The notes beneath the pieces were generated by a model that made no database searches, was not told the DNA's origin, and saw only the letters and a list, made by a program, of their open reading frames with translations. Below are positions 25,571-33,870 of a DNA stretch of 64,000 nucleotides, one piece after another. The DNA is from Curtobacterium sp. MCBA15_012 (lineage in GTDB: Bacteria; Actinomycetota; Actinomycetes; Actinomycetales; Microbacteriaceae), in NCBI RefSeq assembly GCF_001864935.2, contig NZ_CP126267.1, positions 3,410,001 to 3,474,000 on the forward strand, given 5' to 3'. The translations under genes and the position numbers were made by a program. Within the stretch, counting starts at the first letter, position 1, and each line of letters starts with the position of its first letter.

Positions 25571-25767
25571 GGCGACGCACGCCGCGCGGGAGCGCCGCGC
25601 ACACGCGATCGACGCGATCGACGCGATCCGCGCCCTGCGGACGCGCGCTGCGCACGCGACCGACGGGACCGACCCGACCCGCGCCTCCCGGCCGCGCCGC
25701 GCGCACGCGACCCGCGGGACCGACCCGACCACCCGCCGTCCCACACCGACCACTCCGGGGGTGCTCC

Positions 25768-26547
25768 GTGCCCGAGGGTGACACCGTCTTCCGCGCGGCC
25801 CGACGCCTGCACACCGCGCTCGCGGGCAAGGTGCTGACGCGCTCCGACTTCCGTGTGCCGGCGTACGCGACGCTCGACCTCGTCGGCCGCACCGTCGACG
25901 AGGTGGTCCCCCGCGGCAAGCACCTGCTCCACCGGATCGGCGACCTGACCGTGCACTCGCACCTCAAGATGGAGGGTCGGTGGGACGTCTACGCGCCCGG
26001 CGAACGCTGGCGCCGGCCGGCGCACCAGGCGCGCGCGGTCCTCGACGCGGAGGACGTCTCGACCGTCGGCTTCACGCTCGGCGTCCTCGAGGTCGTGCCG
26101 CGCGACCAGGAGTCCGAGGTCGTCGGGCACCTCGGGCCGGACCTGCTCGGTCCGGACTGGGACGCCGACGTCGCGCTCGCGAACCTCACGGCCGACCCCG
26201 CGCGGCCCGTCGGCCTGGCGTTGCTCGACCAGCGGGTGCTCGCCGGGCTCGGCAACGTCTACCGCAACGAGCTCTGCTTCCTGCGCGGGGTGCTGCCCAC
26301 GCGACCGGTCGGCCAGGTTCCGGACCCGGCACGGGTCATCGCGTTGGCGAGCCGGCTCATCCTGGCGAACCGGGACCGGAACGCCCGCGTGACGACCGGC
26401 GTCGACCGGCCCGGACGACGGTTCTGGGTGTACGGCCGGGCGGGCAAGCCGTGCCTGCGGTGCGGGACGCCGATCCGGCACGGCGAGCTCGGCGACTCCG
26501 AGCTGACGCTGCGGGACACCTACTGGTGCCCGCGCTGCCAGACCTGA
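25768..26547 (+). CDS. nei: Endonuclease VIII / formamidopyrimidine-DNA glycosylase family (Nei2-like)
   Basis: Bifunctional DNA glycosylase/AP lyase of 259 residues for oxidised bases. After the initiator the sequence PEGDTV supplies the catalytic proline 2 and glutamate 3. KHLLHRIGDLTVHSHLKMEGRW is the conserved lysine/beta-sandwich block, VLAGLGNVYRNELCFLRG the helix-two-turn-helix, and CLRCGTPIRHGEL...YWCPRCQT the C-terminal zinc finger with all four cysteines. The GTG start at 25768 is fixed by the need for P2. The gene follows lhr by about 200 bp of repetitive spacer; actinobacterial lhr and nei are often neighbours in DNA repair. Confidence 0.95.
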   Translation: MPEGDTVFRAARRLHTALAGKVLTRSDFRVPAYATLDLVGRTVDEVVPRGKHLLHRIGDLTVHSHLKMEGRWDVYAPGERWRRPAHQARAVLDAEDVSTVGFTLGVLEVVPRDQESEVVGHLGPDLLGPDWDADVALANLTADPARPVGLALLDQRVLAGLGNVYRNELCFLRGVLPTRPVGQVPDPARVIALASRLILANRDRNARVTTGVDRPGRRFWVYGRAGKPCLRCGTPIRHGELGDSELTLRDTYWCPRCQT

Positions 26548-26653
26548 GGATCACGTCCCGGGACGGCGCGGGCACGGCCGGGAGGCGCGGCACCGGCCCG
26601 GCGAACGGGTCGCGTCGGCAGGTCGGTCGCCTCGTCGCGGGCGGACGGTCGGA

Positions 26654-27154
26654 TCAGCGGTCGGCGGCCTCGACGACGCAGCTCTCGACGCGCTTCGCCG
26701 CGTCGGAGTCCTCGCTGAAGGAGTCGGGCGCCGGGGAGGCCGAGCGGCTCTCGTCGGCGGTCGCGTCCTTCGCCGCGGAGTTCACCGCGTAGAGCTCCCC
26801 GTCGAACCCGTCCTTCGTCGGGTCCTCGGTGGTCGCCCAGACCGTGACCTCGTCGTCGTTCGCGTCCTTGCTGTCGGACGGGACGATGGATGCGCCGAGG
26901 TACCAGCCGCCGTCGGCCTTCGTCACGTTCGCGAACTCGGTGGTGTCGTGCGGGCCGACCGCCGTGCCGATCGCGTCGACCGCGGCGCTGGAGGCGACCC
27001 CGCAGTCCGACGCCGACTGCGACTTCTCCTCGGAGCCCGGGACCTTGCCGACCGGGTCGATGTTCTGCGCGCCGCCGGGGTCGCACGCCGTGAGCAGCAA
27101 CGCGATGGTGGCGGCACCGAGCAGCGCCGTGGTGGTCTTCGCTCGCAGGTTCAT
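26654..27154 (-). CDS. Putative lipoprotein
   Basis: Predicted exported lipoprotein of 166 residues: signal peptide MNLRAKTTTALLGAATIALLLTAC with lipobox LLTAC, then a hydrophilic domain with SDCGVASSAAVDAIGTAVGPHDTTEFANVTKADGGWYLGASIVPSD and a terminal CVV. The two cysteines of the mature domain (SDCGV and ESCVV) could form a disulfide. No family recognised. The ATG is set by the signal peptide and by a TACCGT hexamer 7 nt upstream. It converges with the nei-like gene. Confidence 0.8.
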   Translation of the reverse strand: MNLRAKTTTALLGAATIALLLTACDPGGAQNIDPVGKVPGSEEKSQSASDCGVASSAAVDAIGTAVGPHDTTEFANVTKADGGWYLGASIVPSDSKDANDDEVTVWATTEDPTKDGFDGELYAVNSAAKDATADESRSASPAPDSFSEDSDAAKRVESCVVEAADR

Positions 27155-27161
27155 GGGCCGG

Positions 27162-27167
27162 ACGGTA
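27162..27167 (-). promoter_or_regulatory. Leaderless-type -10 hexamer TACCGT
   Basis: Minus-strand TACCGT ends 7 nt before the ATG at 27154 of the lipoprotein gene. Confidence 0.55.
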
Positions 27168-27348
27168 GGCGCACGGGGGTGTGCGGTGCCGCAGACCGTC
27201 CGGGAAGCGAACGCCGCCCGGGCCACCGCAGCCGGGGGAGGCAGCGTCGGCAGGTGCGCGCGGCGGAGTGTCGCCGCTCGCACCCGCCGATGCCGCCGTC
27301 CCCGACGCAGGTGGCGCGCTGGGTGCGCGTCGGCACGGGCACCGGGCG

Positions 27349-28386
27349 TCAGACGGCGGCGGGACGCTCCCCGAGGGGTCGGCGGCGCAGTTCCGGCCGG
27401 AGGAGCGCCGGCGGCTCGTACTGCTGGTCGAGCCGACGGACGTCGGTGCCGGGCGGGACGATCGCGTCGATGCGGTCGAGCACCTCGTCGGACAGGACCA
27501 CGTCGGCCGCGGCGAGCAGGTCGTCGAGCTGTTCAGACGACCGCGGTCCGATGAGGGCGCTGGTCACCCCCGGGTGGGCGATCGCGAACGCCAGGGCGAG
27601 GTGGGTCATCGGGATGCCGGTGTCCTCGGAGAGTGCGACGACCTGCTCGACCGCGTCGATCCGCCGCTCGTCCTGGTCGTGGCGGAACATGCCGACGCGA
27701 GCGAGGTCGGTCTCCTGTCCACGACGGAACCGGCCCGTGAGCATCCCACCCGCGAGCGGGCTCCAGACGAGCGTGCCCATGCCGTACCGCTGGGCGACCG
27801 GCAGGACCTCGCGCTCGATGCCGCGGTTGAGGATCGAGTAGGTGGGCTGTTCGGTGCGGAAGCGCTCGAGGCCGCGACGTTCCGAGGTCCACTGCGCCTC
27901 GACCTGCATCGACGCCGGGAAGTCCGAGCTGCCGATCATCCGGACCTTGCCGCTCCGCACGAGGTCGGTGAGGGCGGACAGCGTCTCCTCGAGGTCGACC
28001 GTGTCGTCGGGCCGGTGCGCCTGGTACAGGTCGATGTGGTCGGTCTGCAGGCGGCGGAGCGAGTCCTCGACCGCGCGGGTGATCCAGCGACGGGAGTTGC
28101 CACGACGGTTCGGGTCGTCGCCCATCGGGCCGTTGAACTTGGTGGCGAGGACCACGTCGTCGCGTCTGCCGGCGAGCGCCTTGCCGAGGAGGACCTCGGA
28201 TCCGCCCTGGGAGTAGCGGTCGGCGGTGTCGATGAGGTTGATGCCGGCGTCGAGTGCACGGTGGACGATGCGGATCGAGTCCCGTTCGTCGCCGTTGCCG
28301 ATCCGGCCGTCGGTGCCGAGCATCATGGCCCCGAGGGCGAGCGGGCTCACCTGGACACCGGTCCTGCCGAGGGTGCGGTACTGCAC
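27349..28386 (-). CDS. Aldo/keto reductase
   Basis: NADPH-dependent oxidoreductase of 345 residues with the aldo/keto reductase barrel: RTLGRTGVQVSPLALGAMMLG at the N-terminus, INLIDTADRYSQGGSEVLLGKAL containing the catalytic Asp and Tyr, ATKFNG with the Lys, IDLYQAHRPDD with the His region, MIGSSDFPASM and the NADP loop ALIGPRSSEQLDDLL. It belongs with the YajO/Gcy-like AKR group; substrate unknown. The start codon is GTG, with ACAGGAGG 6 nt upstream. Its promoter carries two GGAA-N5-TTCC operators next to a divergent TetR gene, so it is probably the repressor's target and induced by an electrophile or aldehyde. Confidence 0.94.
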   Translation of the reverse strand: MQYRTLGRTGVQVSPLALGAMMLGTDGRIGNGDERDSIRIVHRALDAGINLIDTADRYSQGGSEVLLGKALAGRRDDVVLATKFNGPMGDDPNRRGNSRRWITRAVEDSLRRLQTDHIDLYQAHRPDDTVDLEETLSALTDLVRSGKVRMIGSSDFPASMQVEAQWTSERRGLERFRTEQPTYSILNRGIEREVLPVAQRYGMGTLVWSPLAGGMLTGRFRRGQETDLARVGMFRHDQDERRIDAVEQVVALSEDTGIPMTHLALAFAIAHPGVTSALIGPRSSEQLDDLLAAADVVLSDEVLDRIDAIVPPGTDVRRLDQQYEPPALLRPELRRRPLGERPAAV

Positions 28387-28442
28387 GGGATGCCTCCTGT
28401 CCGTGGCGTCCCGAGCTCCGGTGTCCTATCGTGGTCCGAAGT

Positions 28443-28488
28443 GGAACGCTCTTCCGGAAGCATACGGAACGGCTTTCCGTTTACGCAA
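28443..28488 (-). promoter_or_regulatory. Aldo/keto reductase promoter with two TetR-type operators
   Basis: Minus-strand -35 TTGCGT (28483-28488), 18-nt spacer, -10 TATGCT (28459-28464). Operator 1, ACGGAA-CGGCT-TTCCGT (28464-28480), fills the spacer; operator 2, GGAA-CGCTC-TTCC (28443-28455), covers the predicted start site. The two centres are 23 bp apart. Confidence 0.65.
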
Positions 28489-28506
28489 CCCCCGATCGGA
28501 GGACCC

Positions 28507-29052
28507 GTGCGCGCCGACGCCCGCCGCAATCTCGACGCCCTCGTCGACGCCGCTCGCGAGGTCTTCGCCGAACACGGTGTCGACGCCCCGGCGAAGGTGA
28601 TCGCGGACCGGGCCGGGGTCGGGGTGGGCACGCTCTACCGGCACTTCCCGTTGCGGTCCGACCTGGTCGTCGCGGTCTTCCGGCAGGCCGTCGAGGACTG
28701 CGCGGACGCCGCCGGGACGCTCAGCGCGGAGCACGCACCGGACGAGGCGCTCGCGCTGTGGCTCCGTCGGTTCACGGGGTTCGTCGCGACGAAGCGGGGG
28801 CTCGCCGCCGCGCTGCAGTCGGGCGACCCGGCGTTCGAGGGGCTGCACCCCTACTTCATCGATCGCCTCGGCGGCGCGCTGACCGGGCTCCTCGACGCCG
28901 CGTCGGCCGCCGGGTCCATCCGCAACGACCTCGACGCCACCCAGCTCCTCCGTGCGGTCGCAGACCTGTGCCACGGAGCGCCCACGACCGAACAGAGCCA
29001 GCACCTCGTCGGGCTGCTCGTCGACGGGCTGCGCTGGCGGGCGACCGCCTGA
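28507..29052 (+). CDS. TetR-family transcription repressor
   Basis: Regulator of 181 residues. The N-terminal helix-turn-helix is NLDALVDAAREVFAEHGVDAPAKVIADRAGVGVGTLYRHFPLRSDLV, a textbook TetR signature; the rest is the helical ligand domain (FVATKRGLAAALQSGDPAFEGLHPYFIDRLGGALTGLL). The GTG at 28507 has GGAGGA just upstream. An in-frame GTG at 28441, 8 nt after TATCGT (28427-28432), would add 22 residues through leaderless initiation. It is divergent from the aldo/keto reductase and very likely represses it. Confidence 0.93.
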   Translation: MRADARRNLDALVDAAREVFAEHGVDAPAKVIADRAGVGVGTLYRHFPLRSDLVVAVFRQAVEDCADAAGTLSAEHAPDEALALWLRRFTGFVATKRGLAAALQSGDPAFEGLHPYFIDRLGGALTGLLDAASAAGSIRNDLDATQLLRAVADLCHGAPTTEQSQHLVGLLVDGLRWRATA

Positions 29053-29131
29053 CGGCTCGCGCCGGTCCGGCGCCGACCCGGCCGGGGAACAGGACCCGCG
29101 CCGCAGTCGAGCGTGGCGGTGGGCCGACCGC

Positions 29132-30049
29132 TCAGGCGGGCTGGTGCAGGCGCTCGCGGACCGTCGAGCGCACGGCGTCCGTCACGCGCTCGAGCAGCGG
29201 CGACGCCAGGTTCCACCGCTGCCACCACAGGGCGACGTCGGCGCGGCGTCCGGGGGTCAGCTCCACGAGCGAGCCGTCCCGCAGGCCCGCGGTGCACTGG
29301 GCCTCGGGCAGCAGCCCCCAGCCGAAGCCGAGCACGACCGCACGCGCGAAGTCCGCCGAGGTCGGGACGAAGTGCCGCGGACCCTGCGGCGCGTGGCCGA
29401 GCACCCGTCGCAGGTACCCCTGCTGCAAGTCGTCGTCGCGGTCGTAGTCGACGAGCGGCACCCGGTCGAGCCGTGCCGTCATGCGGCGTTCGGTGTCCGC
29501 ACCCCCGAGGTAGCGGGCGACGAACGCCGGGGAGGCCACGGCCCGGTACCGGTCGACGCCGAGCGGGACCGAGGAACAGCCCTGCACCGGGTCCGCCTCG
29601 GCCGTGACCGCCGCCATGACGGTGCCGGCACGGAGGAGCTCCGCCGTCCGGTCCTGGTCGGCGCGGTGCAGGTCGAACACGACCTCGGTGTCGGCCCGGA
29701 CCAGGGCGAGCGCGTCGAGGAACCACGTCGCGAGGGTGTCCGCGTTCACGGCGAGCGGGATCGACGGGACCCCCTCGGCGTCGGTGCCGCCACCGCCGAG
29801 CGCCCGCTCCGTCTCGTCGTCGAGGAGTCGGGCCTGCCGCGCGTGCCGGAGGACGACCTCGCCGTCGGCGGTCGGCGCGACGGGCGTGGTCCGCTGGAGC
29901 AGGACCCGGCCGAGCTGCTGCTCCATCGCCTTGATGCGCTGCGACACCGCGGACGGCGTGATCGACAGGGCACGCGCCGCGGCGTCGAGCGTGCCGTGGT
30001 CGACGGCGGCGAGCAGGGTCTCGAGGTGGTCGCGGTGCAGCCGGAGCAT
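29132..30049 (-). CDS. lysG: LysR-family regulator, LysG/ArgP type
   Basis: Transcription activator of 305 residues, homologous to LysG/ArgP, which senses intracellular lysine, arginine or histidine and switches on the exporter LysE. The N-terminal helix-turn-helix is HLETLLAAVDHGTLDAAARALSITPSAVSQRIKAMEQQLGRVLLQRTTP, nearly identical in pattern to the LysG group; the ligand domain follows (IPLAVNADTLATWFLDAL, GTVMAAVTAEADPVQGCSSVPLG, DFARAVVLGFGWGLLPEAQC). The lysE gene is divergent with 70 bp between the two starts, the classical arrangement. Both promoters look leaderless. The specific effector cannot be told from sequence. Confidence 0.93.
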   Translation of the reverse strand: MLRLHRDHLETLLAAVDHGTLDAAARALSITPSAVSQRIKAMEQQLGRVLLQRTTPVAPTADGEVVLRHARQARLLDDETERALGGGGTDAEGVPSIPLAVNADTLATWFLDALALVRADTEVVFDLHRADQDRTAELLRAGTVMAAVTAEADPVQGCSSVPLGVDRYRAVASPAFVARYLGGADTERRMTARLDRVPLVDYDRDDDLQQGYLRRVLGHAPQGPRHFVPTSADFARAVVLGFGWGLLPEAQCTAGLRDGSLVELTPGRRADVALWWQRWNLASPLLERVTDAVRSTVRERLHQPA

Positions 30050-30056
30050 GCAGCGC

Positions 30057-30062
30057 AGCTTA
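30057..30062 (-). promoter_or_regulatory. Leaderless-type -10 hexamer TAAGCT (lysG)
   Basis: Minus-strand TAAGCT ends 7 nt before the ATG at 30049. Confidence 0.55.
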
Positions 30063-30106
30063 CGGTGCTGCAGGAACGTGAGCTGGACTGCATTCACGCG
30101 CGCTCG

Positions 30107-30112
30107 TAGCGT
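30107..30112 (+). promoter_or_regulatory. Leaderless-type -10 hexamer TAGCGT (lysE)
   Basis: TAGCGT ends 7 nt before the GTG at 30120. The LysG activation site should lie just upstream, between the two divergent promoters. Confidence 0.6.
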
Positions 30113-30119
30113 CGAGGGC

Positions 30120-30998
30120 GTGGACATCCTCCTGCCCCTGCTCGCCGGCCTCGGCACCGGTCTCGCCCTCATCGTGGCGATCGGCGTGCAGAACGCGTAC
30201 CTGCTCCGGCTCGCGGTGAGCACGCCGCTCCGGGTCGTGGTCGCGGCAGTGGCGGTGTGTGCACTCTCGGACGCCGTGCTCATCGTCGCGGGGGTCCTGG
30301 GCGTCGGGGTCGTGGTGGAGCGGTTCCCGGTCGCGCTCGTCGTGGTGCGGTTCCTCGGGGCGGCGTTCCTGCTCACGTACGGCGTGCTCGCGGCGCGGCG
30401 GGCGCTCCGGCCCTCGGGCGACGCGATGCGGGTCGACCCCGTCGCGGACGACGGGACGCCTGATCTCCCGACCACGGATGACGCGGAGCTGGACGACCGG
30501 GGCACGCCCGACGCGGTGCGGGCCGACCGGGCCGCGCCCGACGCGGTGCGGGGCGAGCCGGCCGCGCTGCGGGCCGAGCCGGCCGCGGGCCAGACCGCGG
30601 TGGCGCGCGCAGGGGTGGCGGCGACCACCACCGGGACCGCACCGTCGGGGCGGACGCGGGTCGCGCCTCCCGGCCGGACCGTGGCGACCACGCGCACGGC
30701 CGTGCCGACGATGCGGACCGCCGTCCTGACCATGCTCGTGTTCACGTGGGCGAACCCGCACGTGTACCTGGACACGCTCGTGTTCCTCGGCTCCGTGGCG
30801 AACCAGCAGGGCGTCGACGACCGCTGGTGGTGGACCGTCGGGGCGGTCGCCGCGAGCTGCGTGTGGTTCGGCGCCCTCGGGTTCGGCGGGCGACTGCTCC
30901 GGCCGCTGTTCGCGCGTCCGCTGACGTGGCGCGTGTTCGACGGCCTCGTCGCCGTGGTGATGCTGTCGTTCGGCGCGCTCCTGGCCGTCGGGGCGTAG
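30120..30998 (+). CDS. lysE: LysE-type basic amino acid exporter with a long inserted linker
   Basis: Membrane exporter of 292 residues for L-lysine/arginine. The N-terminal half has the family hallmark GLALIVAIGVQNAYLLRLAVS and helices at about 1-22, 38-60 and 65-85; the C-terminal half resumes with MRTAVLTMLVFTWANPHVYLDTLVFLGSVA and ends in two more helices. Between them, residues about 98-200 form a hydrophilic, repetitive linker (DAVRADRAAPDAVRGEPAALRAEPAA) that makes the protein some 60 residues longer than the usual 230-240. The linker DNA contains a CGCGCCTCC half-site of the dispersed palindrome family. Start GTG is set by leaderless spacing. Confidence 0.93.
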   Translation: MDILLPLLAGLGTGLALIVAIGVQNAYLLRLAVSTPLRVVVAAVAVCALSDAVLIVAGVLGVGVVVERFPVALVVVRFLGAAFLLTYGVLAARRALRPSGDAMRVDPVADDGTPDLPTTDDAELDDRGTPDAVRADRAAPDAVRGEPAALRAEPAAGQTAVARAGVAATTTGTAPSGRTRVAPPGRTVATTRTAVPTMRTAVLTMLVFTWANPHVYLDTLVFLGSVANQQGVDDRWWWTVGAVAASCVWFGALGFGGRLLRPLFARPLTWRVFDGLVAVVMLSFGALLAVGA

Positions 30999-31010
30999 CC
31001 GGGCCCTGGC

Positions 31011-31047
31011 CTGGGCTGGGCTGGGCTGGGCAGGGCAGGGCAGGGCC
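31011..31047. repeat. Short tandem repeat (GGGCT then GGGCA)
   Basis: Pentamers GGGCT and then GGGCA repeat back to back just after the lysE stop codon and before the 60-bp palindrome. Confidence 0.7.
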
Positions 31048-31075
31048 GTGGCGCGACGTGGCGCGACGTGCTGCC

Positions 31076-31135
31076 GCACAACAGAAAGCACCTCGCGCCA
31101 CGGCGATCCGTGGTGCGAGGTGCTTCCCGTTGTGC
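31076..31135 (+). repeat. 60-bp dispersed palindrome, copy A
   Basis: Exactly 60 bp from GCACAAC to GTTGTGC, with near-perfect 27-bp arms (AAGCACCTCG and its complement CGAGGTGCTT inside) around an asymmetric centre. Copies B (45701-45760) and C (60367-60426) have the same length and orientation. It lies between the convergent lysE and permease genes. Confidence 0.9.
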
Positions 31136-31213
31136 CCGAGCGCGGCAGGCCGGGCGAACGCGGCCGTCCCGGCGAGCGCGGCAGGCCGGCACGACGGCCG
31201 CCCCGGCCGCCCC

Positions 31214-32689
31214 CTACTGCAGGCCCTTGCCCACCCGGCTGTTCCGGCGGCTGTACCCGAAGTAGATCGCGAAGCCGATGACCAGCCACACGATGAAGCG
31301 CAGCCACGTCTCGACCTCGAGGTTGAGCATGAGCCAGAAGCACAGCACCGCCGAGAGGATCGGCAGCACCGGCACCCACGGCACCCGGAAGGCGCGGGGT
31401 GCGTCCGGCCGGGTCTTGCGCAGCACGACGATGCCGATCGACACGAGCACGAAGGCCGACAGCGTGCCGATGTTGATCATGCCCTCGAGGCGCTCGACCG
31501 CGGTGAACCCGGCGATGAACGCGACGATCACACCGGCGACGACCTGCACGCGCACGGGCGTCTGCGTCTTCGGGTTCGTCTTCGAGAACCAGCGCGGCAG
31601 CAGGCCGTCACGGCTCATCGAGAACACGATGCGCGAGAGCCCGAGGAGCAGCACCATGACCACCGTGGTGAGGCCGATGAGCGAGCCGATCGCGATGATG
31701 CCCGCGGCCCACGGCAGCCCGACGATGTCGAAGGCCGAGGCGAGCGAGGGGGCGTCCTCCTGCGCGAGCCGCTGGTACGAGACCATGCCGGTGATGACGA
31801 TGCTGACGCCGATGTAGAGCAGGGTGACGATGCCCAGGCCGATGAAGATGCCGCGCGGCAGGGTCTTCTGCGGGTTCTCGGTCTCCTCGGCGCTCGTCGC
31901 GACGACGTCGAACCCGATGAACGCGAAGAAGACGAGCGACGCCGCGGCGAGCAGCCCGAACACGCCGTACTGCGCGGGTGCGGCACCGGTCACGAAGGAC
32001 ACGAGCGACTGCGTGAGGACGCCGCCCTCGGCACCCTTCGTCGGCTCGGCCGGCGGGACGAACGGGGCGAAGTTCGCCGCCTTGACGAAGAACGCGCCGG
32101 CGATGATCACGAAGACGACGATCGCGACCTTGATGACCGTGATCACCGCGGACACCCGCGACGACAGCCGTGTGCCGAACGCGAGCAGGAACGTGAACAC
32201 GCCGACGATCAGGACCGGCCCCCAGGTGAAGCCGATCGGACCGAGCTGGATGGTGTCCGGGACGTCGATGCCGAACACGCCGAACGCGGTGCTCAGGTAG
32301 ATGCCCCAGTACTTCGCGATCACGGCGCTCGCGGTGAGCGTCTCGAGGATGAGGTCCCACCCGACGATCCACGCGAGCAGCTCGCCCATCGTGGCGTACG
32401 TGAAGGTGTACGCGGAGCCGGCGACCGGGATCGTCGACGCGAACTCGGCGTAGCACATGATCGCGAGACCGCACGTGACGGCGGCGAGCAGGAACGAGAT
32501 GATGACGCTCGGCCCGGCGAAGTTCGCGGCGGCGTTCGCGCCGACCGAGAAGATGCCGGCGCCGACGGCGACCGCGATGCCCATCGCGGCGATGTCGAAC
32601 GTCTTGAGGGACCGCTTGAGCGAGCGACCCTTCTCCTCGGAGTCGGCGAGGGAGGCCTCGATCGACTTGATGCGGAGCGGTGATGCCAT
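31214..32689 (-). CDS. APC-family amino acid permease
   Basis: Membrane transporter of 491 residues with twelve helices, cationic-amino-acid-transporter-like within the APC superfamily. RSLKRSLKTFDIAAMGIAVAVGAGIFSVGANAA carries the helix 1 GAGIF substrate motif; AGSAYTFTYATMGELLAWIVGWDLILE is helix 3, and FFAFIGFDVVATSAEETENPQKTLPRGI the helix 6 signature, typical of the YfnA/CAT group. The ATG at 32689 is the most likely start; an in-frame ATG at 32704 adds five residues. No strong ribosome site is present. It converges with lysE, which may reflect linked amino-acid traffic. Confidence 0.93.
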   Translation of the reverse strand: MASPLRIKSIEASLADSEEKGRSLKRSLKTFDIAAMGIAVAVGAGIFSVGANAAANFAGPSVIISFLLAAVTCGLAIMCYAEFASTIPVAGSAYTFTYATMGELLAWIVGWDLILETLTASAVIAKYWGIYLSTAFGVFGIDVPDTIQLGPIGFTWGPVLIVGVFTFLLAFGTRLSSRVSAVITVIKVAIVVFVIIAGAFFVKAANFAPFVPPAEPTKGAEGGVLTQSLVSFVTGAAPAQYGVFGLLAAASLVFFAFIGFDVVATSAEETENPQKTLPRGIFIGLGIVTLLYIGVSIVITGMVSYQRLAQEDAPSLASAFDIVGLPWAAGIIAIGSLIGLTTVVMVLLLGLSRIVFSMSRDGLLPRWFSKTNPKTQTPVRVQVVAGVIVAFIAGFTAVERLEGMINIGTLSAFVLVSIGIVVLRKTRPDAPRAFRVPWVPVLPILSAVLCFWLMLNLEVETWLRFIVWLVIGFAIYFGYSRRNSRVGKGLQ

Positions 32690-32905
32690 GGGGGTTCCCG
32701 TCATCGGCTGGCGGTGGACCCCGTGAGGGTACTGGTGTACCAGCCCGTCACGCAAACGGTGATGTACCGGGGCGGACAGCGGACGGGAGGCGCGGTGCGG
32801 CTCGGCGGGCGGGCTGCGGTCCGCCGTCGGGACGGTCCACCGCCGCGGGCTGCGGTCCGCGCCCGGGGCCGCGACCGCGGCCTGTGGGCTACAGGGTCGT
32901 GCGGT

Positions 32906-33778
32906 TCAGGCGCCGCGGCGCCACTCGGCGAGGAAGCGGGCGCCGGCCTCGTCGTGGATGACCCCGGCGGGCGCGGTGAGCACCGGGTACGGCGTCTCCG
33001 GGACCCCGTCGGCGGGACGGACATCGACGTGCGCGACGTCGTGGCCGTTCGCGTGCAGCCAGTCCGCCATCGCGTAGTCGCTGCGGGAGTCGCCCATCGT
33101 CCGCCAGGTCACGGGGAGCTCGCCGTCCTCGGCCAGCAGCTCGAGGGAGCGCTCGGCGCCCATGTCCTTGCCGGAACGGTCGGACTCCACGTCGGTCGAG
33201 ATGATCGTCGGGTCCACTCGCCACTGCACGGCACCGGTCGCGTCGGGCCGCACGTCGTCGAGCCGTCGGACACCGAGGCCCCGGCGCTCGAGGGCGGCCA
33301 TCGCCTTCGCGTCGAACTCGGCCTGGCGGGCGAGGTACGTCGCGTTCGGCACCTCGACGCGCTGCTCGATCGACACCATCGCGCGCTTCGTCTCGTCGAA
33401 GAACACCAGGTCGGCGTACTCGTCGCGGACCAGCTCGCGCATCTCGTCGGCGAAGTCCCGCGGGAGGGCGAGGTCCTCGGCGACGGTCAGCTCGCCCGTG
33501 CCGCCCTCGTACTGCGGGCCGATCGAGCACCAGACGGCGCCCTTCTCGCACACGGCGTGGACCCGGCCGCCGGCGGCGAGGCCCCCGGCGAGCAGCGGTG
33601 CGACGACCTCCTGCCGGATGAAGGCGTCGCTCCGACCGGTGTTGAAGACGATCGGGACGCCCTCGGCGGCGAGCGCGACGAGGTCCGTGACGATCGACTC
33701 GATCGCGATGGTCCGGGTCACGGGGCTGGCGAGGGGGCCGTCGACGTCGAGCAGCAGGCCGAGGCGGGGAGCAGTCAC
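32906..33778 (-). CDS. HAD-superfamily phosphatase (Cof-like)
   Basis: Predicted cytoplasmic phosphatase of 290 residues. Motif I is LGLLLDVDGPLASP with the nucleophilic Asp, motif II IVFNTGRSD, motif III lysine in the KDMGAERSLEL region and motif IV TMGDSRSDYAMADWL. The long cap between about 60 and 200 is of the C2 type. It resembles the sugar-phosphate/mannosyl-3-phosphoglycerate-like HAD hydrolases; substrate unknown. The GTG start at 33778 is 6 nt after a GAGGAT hexamer, possibly leaderless. Confidence 0.88.
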   Translation of the reverse strand: MTAPRLGLLLDVDGPLASPVTRTIAIESIVTDLVALAAEGVPIVFNTGRSDAFIRQEVVAPLLAGGLAAGGRVHAVCEKGAVWCSIGPQYEGGTGELTVAEDLALPRDFADEMRELVRDEYADLVFFDETKRAMVSIEQRVEVPNATYLARQAEFDAKAMAALERRGLGVRRLDDVRPDATGAVQWRVDPTIISTDVESDRSGKDMGAERSLELLAEDGELPVTWRTMGDSRSDYAMADWLHANGHDVAHVDVRPADGVPETPYPVLTAPAGVIHDEAGARFLAEWRRGA

Positions 33779-33784
33779 GGCCCC

Positions 33785-33790
33785 ATCCTC
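33785..33790 (-). promoter_or_regulatory. Possible leaderless -10 hexamer GAGGAT
   Basis: Minus-strand GAGGAT ends 6 nt before the GTG at 33778. It departs from TANNNT at the first base. Confidence 0.3.
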
Positions 33791-33870
33791 TCGCAGTCGA
33801 GAGGCGATCGGGCGCGGGCAGCGGCTGACGGCCGACGGCAGACGGCCGAGTACGACCGACGCCCACAGGC

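Noticed and set aside
31040..31280. Small plus-strand peptides with HLAPR...SVVRGASRCA, recurring near 45715 and 60370
   Set aside because: The recurring peptide is just the translation of the 60-bp palindrome and has no ribosome site or conserved reading frame.
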